Translations under genes and position numbers: made by a program
Assembly: GCA_902792985.1 (NCBI GenBank)
Contig: CADBBT010000009.1
Coordinates: 1-45,807, forward strand
Length of the DNA stretch: 45,807 nt
From: Oscillospiraceae bacterium
GTDB taxonomy: Bacteria > Bacillota > Clostridia > Oscillospirales > Acutalibacteraceae
Direction of reading: 5' to 3'
The notes under the pieces: model-generated
What the model saw: only the letters and a program-made list of their open reading frames with translations
The model's database searches: none
Told to the model about the DNA's origin: nothing
In this document: piece by piece, positions 39,425-45,807 of the stretch
How the letters are laid out: every line of letters starts with the position of its first letter
Numbering within the stretch: position 1 is the first letter of the stretch

Positions 39425-40930
39425 ATGGAACCGAACACGGTCAAAACGCAGGAACCGCAGAAAAAGCAGGAAGGGTTGAACATCGACAAAAAAACACTCT
39501 TCGGCATCGCGCTGCTGCTGGTATTCATCCTTGTTGTGGCGGGAACGCTGACCCAGGTGCTGCCGCGCGGTCAGTTTTCGCTGGATGAAAACGGCTCCGT
39601 CATCGCAGGCACCTATACGGAAAACCCGGACTACCGCATACCGATCTGGAAGATCGCGCTCTCTCCCGTGCTGGCGTTCACAAGCGGCAACGCGGTCACC
39701 GGCCTTGCGATCATCGCGATCCTGATCCTCGTTGGCGGCACGTTTTTGATCCTTGACCGGATCGGCGTGCTGAAATATCTGATGGCGGCGATCGTGAACC
39801 GCTTTTCTAAGCGGCGCTTTCTGCTCATTGCCGTGATGACTTTCGCGTGTATGTTTCTCAGCTCGACCGCCGGTATTCTGGAAGAAAGCCTGACCCTTGT
39901 GCCGATCGCGGTCGCCATCTCGCTCGCCATGGGCTGGGATTCGCTGACCGGCATCGGGATGAGCTTCGTCGCCGTGGCATTCGGCTTTACTGCGGCGACC
40001 TTCAATCCCTTCAATGTCATCACTGTGCAAAAGCTCGCGGGTCTGCAGGTGCTGTCCGGCATGTGGCTGCGTCTGATCATTTTTGTGGCCGTCTATGCCA
40101 CACTGACCGGCTTTTTGATCTACTATGCCAAAAAGATCGAAAAGCACCCGGAAAAATCACCGGCATTTGCGACCGACGGCGCGCTGCGTGAGCGCTATCC
40201 GCTGGAGGAATGTCAAAAAATGCTGAACGACCAAAACGTCGCCAAAGCCACGCGCGTATTCGTGATCTCGCTGTGCTGCGTGCTGGTCGGCACGCTCGGC
40301 GCGTTCGTTGTCAGCCTGTTCAGCGCAAAGAGCGAAAACGCGCTGCTGGAAACGATCGGCAGCTACGGCTCCATGGCCTGCATGGCGATCTTCTTCCCGG
40401 TGGGCGGTCTGCTTGCCGGAAAAGCGGCAGGGCTGCGCGGCAAAAAGCTGTTTGGCGCGTTCGGCGAGGGTGTGAAAACCATTTTGCCGGTGGTGCCGCT
40501 GATCGTGTTCATTCTTGCGATCACCTATGTGCTCGATGAGGGCATGATCATGCACACGATGCTCAATGCCCTGAGCGGCGCCATGCAGGGACTTTCCCCT
40601 TACGGCGTGATCTTGCTGATGTTCTTGTTCATCGCGCTGCTGGAATTCTTCATCGGCTCCGGCACCGCCAAAGCATTCCTTGTTGTGCCGCTGATGTCGA
40701 TTTTGTGCGATCTGCTTGGTCTGACGCGCCAGTCGATGGTGATCACCTTCTGCTTTGCGGACGGCTTTACGAATCTGCTGTATCCGACAAGCGGCCTGAT
40801 GATCATCGCCATCGGCATGATCGGCATCTCATATCGCAAGTGGCTGAAATGGAGCGCAAAGCTGTTCGTGCTGGAAGCGATCGTATCCGTTGCGTTCATG
40901 CTCTTCGCCGTCGCGATCGGGTATAAATAA
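39425..40930 (+). CDS. YfcC/DcuC-type anion transporter
   Basis: 501 residues from the ATG at 39425; a GTG at 39413 would add four residues. A charged N terminus (KTQEPQKKQEGLNIDKKT) is followed by about twelve hydrophobic segments. FACMFLSSTAGILEESLTLVPIAVAISLAMGWDSLTG and FGFTAATFNPFNVITVQ, with the symmetric GSGTAKAFLVVPLM and TNLLYPTSGLMIIAIGM, are typical of the YfcC family of the ion transporter superfamily. Substrates in the family include C4-dicarboxylates, basic amino acids and short-chain acids; not decidable here. Single gene with its own promoter and hairpin. Confidence 0.88.
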   Translation: MEPNTVKTQEPQKKQEGLNIDKKTLFGIALLLVFILVVAGTLTQVLPRGQFSLDENGSVIAGTYTENPDYRIPIWKIALSPVLAFTSGNAVTGLAIIAILILVGGTFLILDRIGVLKYLMAAIVNRFSKRRFLLIAVMTFACMFLSSTAGILEESLTLVPIAVAISLAMGWDSLTGIGMSFVAVAFGFTAATFNPFNVITVQKLAGLQVLSGMWLRLIIFVAVYATLTGFLIYYAKKIEKHPEKSPAFATDGALRERYPLEECQKMLNDQNVAKATRVFVISLCCVLVGTLGAFVVSLFSAKSENALLETIGSYGSMACMAIFFPVGGLLAGKAAGLRGKKLFGAFGEGVKTILPVVPLIVFILAITYVLDEGMIMHTMLNALSGAMQGLSPYGVILLMFLFIALLEFFIGSGTAKAFLVVPLMSILCDLLGLTRQSMVITFCFADGFTNLLYPTSGLMIIAIGMIGISYRKWLKWSAKLFVLEAIVSVAFMLFAVAIGYK

Positions 40931-41065
40931 ACTGTTAGTCGATAGTCGTTAGTCGTTAGTCGGTAGCTGTTAGCTGTTAGCTATTAGCAACCCCACCGTG
41001 GATTTAAATTCCACGGTGGGGTTTCCCATTGCTATTGACTATCGACTACAGACTACAGACTATTA
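40930..41065. repeat. Composite element: inverted 7-8 bp repeats around a terminator hairpin
   Basis: Left: GTTAGTC/GATAGTC/GCTGTTA units (40933-40987). Centre: perfect 14-bp stem AACCCCACCGTGGA (40989-41002) / TCCACGGTGGGGTT (41010-41023). Right: TGACTATCGACTACAGACTACAG units in the opposite sense (41035-41065). The right part extends into the last codons of lipase 4. It can terminate both convergent genes. Confidence 0.82.
40989..41023. terminator. Bidirectional hairpin terminator
   Basis: 14-bp perfect stem (see the surrounding repeat) with a 7-nt AT-rich loop, between convergent genes. T-runs are short on both sides. Confidence 0.7.
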
Positions 41066-42210
41066 ATCATACTCAAATGCTCGACATATAGCGGCTTGAT
41101 ATCGTTGACGTTTATCATAAATCCGCCCTCAAGCGACATATGGTCGCCGGCATACACCGGCATGACATTCCACACGCCGCACGTAACCTTTTCGGCGTTG
41201 TATGCCTGCTGCGGCTGGCCAATGGGCGCCTTGGCTGAGATCGTGTTGACCAGACCGTCGTTTTCGCGCCAGCTTTCGTCAAACACAAAGCCGCCCTCCG
41301 TGACGCCCTTCAGCTTGCCGATCCGGTTTGCCGAAGAGCGGAACATCGGCTCCGTTTTGCTGTTGATCGCGGCGTAGGTGCCGTCCGCCTGCTTTTTTGT
41401 GGAAGAGCAGGCGAAGGAGAAGTAATAGGTGGAATTGCTGATCGGCAGCGTCTTGTTGAGCGCAAGCGCGTGGTCGATCGTCATATCGTAATCCGCGGTG
41501 TCGCTTTCGATGCGATCCGGCTCCTTCTGGAATTTGTCCATCATTTTTTGCAGCAGCGACTGCTCCTCTTTCGGGTCGCCCTCATGGACATATGCCGTTG
41601 TGCCGTTGTGCGGCGCGGCAAGCGTTGTCACGCTGTAGATCCAGTCGGCCTTGCCGCCGGCAAAATACGGCGAGAGTTCTTTTTTCGGCGTCGCTTTTTT
41701 CTCTTCGGCGCTGCCGTTCGCCATCATGGACGCAAACATACGCACCGTTGCGCCGCCGAAGGAATGTCCGAGCAGATTGATCTTATCCTTGCTGCTGAAC
41801 GCCGGGATCAGTGCGCGCCCGGTAAAGTCCGTGCCGTAGCGCTCGTGGCCGTAGTGTTCACTGTGCGCCTTGCCGTAATCCACCCGCGTGCCGGTGAGCT
41901 GCGCGTAAAGCTCGCACGCGCGGTCCCACGCGCTGTCGGTCGGCGCAACGGAAGCGGCGTAGGTGTGGAAGCCTTTTTTGTTCAGATATTCCATCAGATC
42001 GCCGCCGAGCATGCCCCAGTACGGCATGAGCTTATAGACCGGGTCATAGCTGCCCCAGCCGGAAAGACCGTGCACAAACACATAGGCATAGTTCGTTTTC
42101 CAGCCCTCGTCGGAAAGTTTGAGGCTTTTGCCGCTGATGCCGAACAGCAGCGCGAACGCCAGCGCGAGGCTGAGCAGTTTATACAGTACATGATGTGTGA
42201 TCGCTTTCAT
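41053..42210 (-). CDS. Family I.5-type secreted lipase, paralogue 4
   Basis: 385 residues from the ATG at 42210, 8 nt after GGAAGGAG. Anchor LYKLLSLALAFALLFGISG. VFVHGLSGWGS, zinc motif VDYGKAHSEHYGHERYG, nucleophile GHSFGGATV, DYDMTIDHA, acid ENDGLVNTIS and base AGDHMSLEG. It keeps the canonical GxSxG like paralogue 1 but is shorter and more divergent than paralogues 1-3, and begins MKAITHH instead of MHFDY. Its last residues (MINSL, stop) are encoded inside the TAGTCTG repeat, where the others end MINAI. It stands alone, 12 kb from the array. Confidence 0.88.
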   Translation of the reverse strand: MKAITHHVLYKLLSLALAFALLFGISGKSLKLSDEGWKTNYAYVFVHGLSGWGSYDPVYKLMPYWGMLGGDLMEYLNKKGFHTYAASVAPTDSAWDRACELYAQLTGTRVDYGKAHSEHYGHERYGTDFTGRALIPAFSSKDKINLLGHSFGGATVRMFASMMANGSAEEKKATPKKELSPYFAGGKADWIYSVTTLAAPHNGTTAYVHEGDPKEEQSLLQKMMDKFQKEPDRIESDTADYDMTIDHALALNKTLPISNSTYYFSFACSSTKKQADGTYAAINSKTEPMFRSSANRIGKLKGVTEGGFVFDESWRENDGLVNTISAKAPIGQPQQAYNAEKVTCGVWNVMPVYAGDHMSLEGGFMINVNDIKPLYVEHLSMINSL

Positions 42211-42316
42211 GGGGCCATCTCCTTCCAAGGCACATCTTACCATGTTTGACAGGTGCGGTCAATTAAAAATGATTAAACAAAAAGCGCAAAACGTAGCTTT
42301 TTTCTGTTTTTTATGG

Positions 42317-42322
42317 TATACT
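42317..42322 (+). promoter_or_regulatory. -10 element of the ArsC-like/ABC exporter operon
   Basis: Extended -10 TGG-TATACT. A convincing -35 is not seen (TAGCTT at the right distance). It lies 27 bp before the ATG. Confidence 0.55.
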
Positions 42323-42349
42323 GAAGCATCTGTTTGAAAGGGTGATCTT

Positions 42350-42700
42350 ATGCTTTTTCTGGAATATCCCAAGTGCTCCACCTGTAAAAAAGCGAAAAGC
42401 TTTTTGGAAGAAAACGGCGCGGTCTTTACCGCTCGCAACATCAAAGAAGAAAAGCCGAGCTATGACGAGCTCAAAAAATGGCACGCGCAAAGCAAGCTGC
42501 CGCTCAAACGCTTCTTCAACACCAGCGGTCTGCTGTATAAGGAGCTGCAGCTCAAGGACAAGCTGCCTTCCATGAGCGAAGAGGAGCAGCTTTTGCTGCT
42601 TGCGTCCGACGGTATGCTTGTCAAGCGTCCGCTGCTGATCTGCGGCGACCGCGTGCTTGTCGGCTTTCGTCTGGCGGAATGGGAAGCGCTTTTGAAATGA
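42350..42700 (+). CDS. ArsC/Spx-family (YffB-like) thioredoxin-fold protein
   Basis: 116 residues. EYPKCSTCKKAKSFLEENG carries the CxxC of Spx and ArsC-like proteins near the N terminus. YDELKKWHAQSKLPLKRFFNTSGLLYKEL and MLVKRPLLICGDRVLVGFRLAEWE complete the family pattern. Arsenate reductase needs the Cys plus distal Arg residues; the usual annotation for this subgroup is an ArsC-related protein with unproven function. Cotranscribed with the ABC exporter 10 bp downstream. Confidence 0.88.
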   Translation: MLFLEYPKCSTCKKAKSFLEENGAVFTARNIKEEKPSYDELKKWHAQSKLPLKRFFNTSGLLYKELQLKDKLPSMSEEEQLLLLASDGMLVKRPLLICGDRVLVGFRLAEWEALLK

Positions 42701-42710
42701 GGTGAACAGC

Positions 42711-44450
42711 ATGTCCGAAAAAAAGATCGACCTCAAACGGCGGTTTTTCCCGTATTATCTCAAGCATAAGGGCGTGGCGCTGCTCGATCTGTTCTGCGCC
42801 GCGCTGACCACGCTCAACGAGATCGTGCTGCCCATCCTCGTGCGCCGCATCGCCGCTGTGGCGATCGAAGACCCCGCCGCGCTGACGCTGCGCCTTGTGC
42901 TCATCTCCGCGGCGCTGTACGCCTTTCTGAAGGGTGTGGATATGCTCGCCGGCTACTATATGATCTTTGTCGGTCACTCCATGGGCGTGGACATTGAAAA
43001 GGATATGCGCGAGGATATGTTTGCCCATCTGCTGCGGGTGCCGCTGGGGTATTACGACACCACGAAGATCGGTCAGCTGATGGCGCGCATCACGACCGAC
43101 TTGTTTGACATTTCGGAGTTTTCCCATCACTGTCCGGAGGAGTTTTTCATCTTCTTTGTAAAAGTGATCGCCGCCTTTGTTTTCCTTTGCACGATCAACC
43201 TGCCGCTGACGGTCTGCGCGTTTGTGCTGCTGCCGTTCATGTTCTTCGGCACGATGTATTTCCGCAAAAAAATGCGCAAGGTCTTTAAGGAACGCCGTGA
43301 GATCGCCGGCGAGGTCAACGCCAAAACAGAGACCGCTCTGCTCGGCATCCGCGTGGTGAAATCCTTTTCCGGCGAACAGGCGGAGGGCGCAAAATTCAAC
43401 GCGGAAAGCACAAAGCTCAGTGAAGTGCAGAAGGCGTCCTATCGTTATATGGCGCGGCTGAACGCGATGGTGCGCTTCTTTGACGGGCTGATGTACGTTG
43501 TGATGATCCTGCTCGGCGGCGTGTTCCTCATGCGCGGCAAGATCACCGCCGCAGATTACACCGCGTTTTTCCTTTATGTTGCCATGCTCATCGCCGCGAT
43601 CAAGCGCATTGTGGAGTTCACTGAACAGTTTGAAAAGGGAATGACCGGCATCGCCCGCTTTTCGGAAGTGATGGACGTCACGCCGGAGCGCGGCTATCTG
43701 AACGAGGCAAAAACACTGCAAAACGTCAAAGGCACTGTGGAGTTTCGCGACGTCACCTTTGCCTATAACGAAGCGCACAACGTGCTCACGCATTTGAACC
43801 TCACTGTCAATCCCGGCGAAAACGTTGCGATCGTCGGCCCCTCCGGCAGCGGGAAAACAACGATGTGCAGCCTGCTCTCGCGCTTTTACGACACCGACGG
43901 CGGACAAATTCTGCTTGACGGCCGCAGCATTGCCGACCTTTCGCTCGGCGAACTGCGCAGCGCGATCGGCGTGGTCGATCAGGACGTTTACCTGTTCTCC
44001 GGCACGATCCGTGAAAACATCCTCTACGGCAAGCCCGACGCAGACGAAGACGCGCTTGTTGAAGCGGCAAAGCTTGCGGACGCACACGAATTCATCTCCC
44101 GTCTGCCGCAGGGCTATGACACCGAGGTCGGAGAACGCGGCGTGCGGCTGTCCGGCGGGCAGAAGCAGCGCATCTCCATTGCGCGCGTATTTTTGAAAAA
44201 CCCGCCGGTGCTCGTGCTCGATGAAGCCACCAGCGCGCTTGACAACGAAAGCGAACAGCTTGTCAAACGCTCACTTGCCACCCTCGCCAAGGGGCGCACG
44301 ACCTTTACCATTGCCCATCGCCTTTCCACCGTCCGCAACGCCGCGCGTATTTTTGTGCTCACCGAAAACGGGATCGAGGAGACCGGCACGCACGAAGAGC
44401 TGCTGCAAAAGGGCGGCATTTACGCAAAGCTGTACCGGGGGATGGAGTAA
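42711..44450 (+). CDS. ABC exporter, fused permease and ATPase
   Basis: 579 residues from the ATG at 42711, after GAGGTG. Six membrane segments at about 20-300 with the MsbA-like YYDTTKIGQLMARITTDLFDI loop, then an ATPase: Walker A VGPSGSGKTT, Q-loop VVDQDVYLFSG, signature VRLSGGQKQRISIARVFLK, Walker B VLVLDEATSALD, H-loop TIAHRLSTV. All catalytic residues are present. It works as a homodimer or with an unseen partner; many clostridial exporters of this type carry lipids or drugs. Substrate unknown. Confidence 0.93.
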   Translation: MSEKKIDLKRRFFPYYLKHKGVALLDLFCAALTTLNEIVLPILVRRIAAVAIEDPAALTLRLVLISAALYAFLKGVDMLAGYYMIFVGHSMGVDIEKDMREDMFAHLLRVPLGYYDTTKIGQLMARITTDLFDISEFSHHCPEEFFIFFVKVIAAFVFLCTINLPLTVCAFVLLPFMFFGTMYFRKKMRKVFKERREIAGEVNAKTETALLGIRVVKSFSGEQAEGAKFNAESTKLSEVQKASYRYMARLNAMVRFFDGLMYVVMILLGGVFLMRGKITAADYTAFFLYVAMLIAAIKRIVEFTEQFEKGMTGIARFSEVMDVTPERGYLNEAKTLQNVKGTVEFRDVTFAYNEAHNVLTHLNLTVNPGENVAIVGPSGSGKTTMCSLLSRFYDTDGGQILLDGRSIADLSLGELRSAIGVVDQDVYLFSGTIRENILYGKPDADEDALVEAAKLADAHEFISRLPQGYDTEVGERGVRLSGGQKQRISIARVFLKNPPVLVLDEATSALDNESEQLVKRSLATLAKGRTTFTIAHRLSTVRNAARIFVLTENGIEETGTHEELLQKGGIYAKLYRGME

Positions 44451-44456
44451 ACTCCA

Positions 44457-44500
44457 TCAGTCGGTAGTCTGTAGTCTGTAGTCAGTAGTCAACAGTAAAA
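44457..44500. repeat. Degenerate 7-bp tandem repeat (GTAGTCT type)
   Basis: CAGTCGGTAGTCTGTAGTC-type units, about six, starting 7 bp after the ABC exporter stop and ending at the terminator. Same family as 40930-41065. Confidence 0.8.
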
Positions 44501-44503
44501 AAG

Positions 44504-44535
44504 AAAGATGGCAGTAAAACTTCAACTGCCATCTT
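44504..44535. terminator. Terminator of the ArsC-like/ABC operon
   Basis: Perfect 12-bp stem AAAGATGGCAGT (44504-44515) / ACTGCCATCTTT (44524-44535), A-rich before and TTTTG after, so usable on both strands. Confidence 0.87.
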
Positions 44536-44540
44536 TTGTT

Positions 44541-45807
44541 GGCTCTATAATAAATGTTGGGGTAACCAAAGAGCCTACGAAAGAAAAAAGAATAAAAAGT
44601 AGAGCATATTTGGTGAAAATCCGTTAAAATGGAATTGACGAGAAACCATGAACGGAGGACCGCATATGCTCTACTCACATTTTACACAGGAAGTACTCGG
44701 ATTGCAAGATGTAATCATCACAAAAGTTGAAAACAGTGAAAAAGAATTGATCATATATGTCGAGCTGGAAAGAAAACATCATCATTGTATCCACTGCGGA
44801 ACAGAAACAAACACGATTCATGACTATCGAAAACAAGTAATCAAAGATATACCGGCATTTGGAAAAACAGTAAGCATAGTCCTGCGAAAACGAAGATACA
44901 GATGTCTGCATTGCGGAAAACGCTTTTTTGAAGCCAATTCCTTTCTTCCGAAGTATCACCGAATGACGAATCGTCTTTCAGCCTATGTGGTCAATAAGCT
45001 CACAGATGAAAGATCTTTTACCAGTGTAGCAAAAGAAACCAACCTATCTGTCTCAACAGTGATCAGAGTGTTTGACAAGGTTTCTTATCCAAAGGCAAAG
45101 CTCTCTTCCGCTTTATCGATAGATGAATTCAAAGGAAATACCTGGGGTGAAAAGTATCAGTGCATTTTGACCGATCCCGTAAACAGAACGGTTCTTGATA
45201 TACTGCCTAAACGGCATGACAGTTATCTGTCAAGCTATTTCAGGCAATTCCCAAAAGCCGAAAGAGATCGCGTTGAATACTTTGTCAGCGATATGTGGAA
45301 GCCGTATGCTAAAGTATCAGACGCCTGGTTTAGAAATGCAACGCAGATCGTTGATAAATATCACTGGATCCGACAAGTGATCTGGGCGTTTGAAAGAATC
45401 AGGAAGGACGAACAAAAGAAGTTATCTCCCGAATTAAGAAAATACTTTAAGCGTTCAAGAACCTTATTGATTAAAAGATATGACAACTTGAAAGAAGAAG
45501 AAAAACAACAAGTCAACGTCATGCTTTATTACTCTGTCAACATCAGCCGGGCACATTGGTACAAAGAATCCTTCTTAAAAGCACTCAATTACAAAGAACC
45601 GGACAAATCCAGGGCTGCCTTGATCGAGTGGTTGCAAAATGCTGCTCAATGCGGCCTTGTGCCTTTTGAAAAGTGTGCCGACACCATACGTAATTGGTAT
45701 TCCGGTATTATCAATTCTCTTTATTCTCCTATTACGAACGGATTCACCGAAGGATGCAACAACAAAATCAAAGTCCTCAAAAGAAATGCTTACGGTTACA
45801 AAAATTT
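44541..45807 (+). mobile_element. ISL3-family insertion sequence, left end and most of the transposase
   Basis: The left end GGCTCTATAATAAATGTTGG (44541-44560) is of the type found at ISL3-family termini. A second GAGCC (44571-44575) closes a short hairpin with GGCTC. The transposase follows 125 bp later. Composition is AT-rich compared with the flanks. The right end and target duplication are beyond the window. The insertion is 5 bp past the terminator stem of the ABC operon, a site likely to be neutral. Confidence 0.85.
44666..45807 (+). CDS. ISL3-family transposase (partial, runs off window)
   Basis: 380 residues visible without a stop. CGGAGG lies 8 nt before the ATG. An N-terminal zinc finger pairs HHHCIHCG with RCLHCGKRFFE. 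A helix-turn-helix follows (FTSVAKETNLSVSTVIRVFD). The DDE catalytic residues are visible: SIDEFKG, FVSDMWKPY and NGFTEGCNNKIKVLKRNAYGY. Families of this type are about 400-440 residues long, so only the C-terminal end is missing. No frameshift or internal stop is seen; the copy looks active. Confidence 0.93.
   Translation, partial: MLYSHFTQEVLGLQDVIITKVENSEKELIIYVELERKHHHCIHCGTETNTIHDYRKQVIKDIPAFGKTVSIVLRKRRYRCLHCGKRFFEANSFLPKYHRMTNRLSAYVVNKLTDERSFTSVAKETNLSVSTVIRVFDKVSYPKAKLSSALSIDEFKGNTWGEKYQCILTDPVNRTVLDILPKRHDSYLSSYFRQFPKAERDRVEYFVSDMWKPYAKVSDAWFRNATQIVDKYHWIRQVIWAFERIRKDEQKKLSPELRKYFKRSRTLLIKRYDNLKEEEKQQVNVMLYYSVNISRAHWYKESFLKALNYKEPDKSRAALIEWLQNAAQCGLVPFEKCADTIRNWYSGIINSLYSPITNGFTEGCNNKIKVLKRNAYGYKN

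Noticed and set aside
42621-44087. 488-codon minus strand frame over the ABC exporter
   Set aside because: Antisense shadow; Walker A, Walker B and the signature motif lie in the + frame.

Overview
This window reads as a chromosomal segment of a moderately GC-rich, strictly anaerobic Clostridia member, most likely Oscillospiraceae/Ruminococcaceae-like and host-associated. The reasons are a classical Firmicutes rpmH-rnpA-yidD-yidC-jag cluster, sigma-A promoters (TTGaca, 17 bp, TAtaaT) before many genes, strong GGAGG ribosome sites, several GTG/TTG starts, SpoIIAA/RsbV-type STAS and RsbW-type proteins, PrsW, a BspA-like surface protein and an HydS-like [FeFe]-hydrogenase protein. The partial 16S gene at the left edge would allow a firm assignment; I cannot run that search.

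Layout. 1-1240 holds the 5' part of a 16S rRNA gene on the minus strand with two tandem promoters. 1441-2757 is an exonuclease fused to an AlkD-like domain that has lost its catalytic residues. 2985-4800 is a small AT-richer cassette: an XRE regulator divergent from a BspA-like leucine-rich-repeat surface protein. 4995-12600 carries secreted or envelope proteins: a zinc-ribbon membrane protein, an esterase, a GH20 hexosaminidase, a propeller-like protein, a large lipase-like protein and an M20 (PM20D1-like) peptidase. 12700-14130 has tRNA-Leu, a damaged copy of its 3' end, and an RsbW-like/STAS pair. 14284-20540 has a secreted phosphatase, PrsW, an EamA transporter, a membrane HEYGH protein, a GPH-type symporter and a secreted Ig-like protein. 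20655-23690 is the rpmH operon. 23756-25203 is an ECF sigma/anti-sigma pair. 25384-29318 is a tandem array of three family I.5-type lipases; a fourth relative lies at 41053-42210. 29588-35500 is a conserved clostridial cluster of PHP, DRTGG, HATPase and HydS-like proteins with SdpI-like and C_GCAxxG_C_C proteins at its end. tRNA-Pro follows at 35899. 36000-38530 is a segment of atypical codon use with a secreted PHP protein and a membrane protein. 39425-44450 carries a YfcC-type carrier, lipase 4, an ArsC/Spx-like protein and an ABC exporter. An intact-looking ISL3-family element begins at 44541 and runs off the right edge.

Working together: six alpha/beta-hydrolases, a GH20 enzyme and several carriers suggest scavenging of host or dietary lipids, esters and amino sugars. 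The least conventional signal is a set of composite intergenic elements at about 2841, 17800, 25332, 31932, 35555, 40930 and 44457. They consist of degenerate 7-8 bp tandem repeats, in the clearest cases inverted around a hairpin. They abut stop codons, terminators or a tRNA, and three of them carry G-quadruplex-type motifs. All functions are read from sequence motifs and remembered families; no search or folding program was run.
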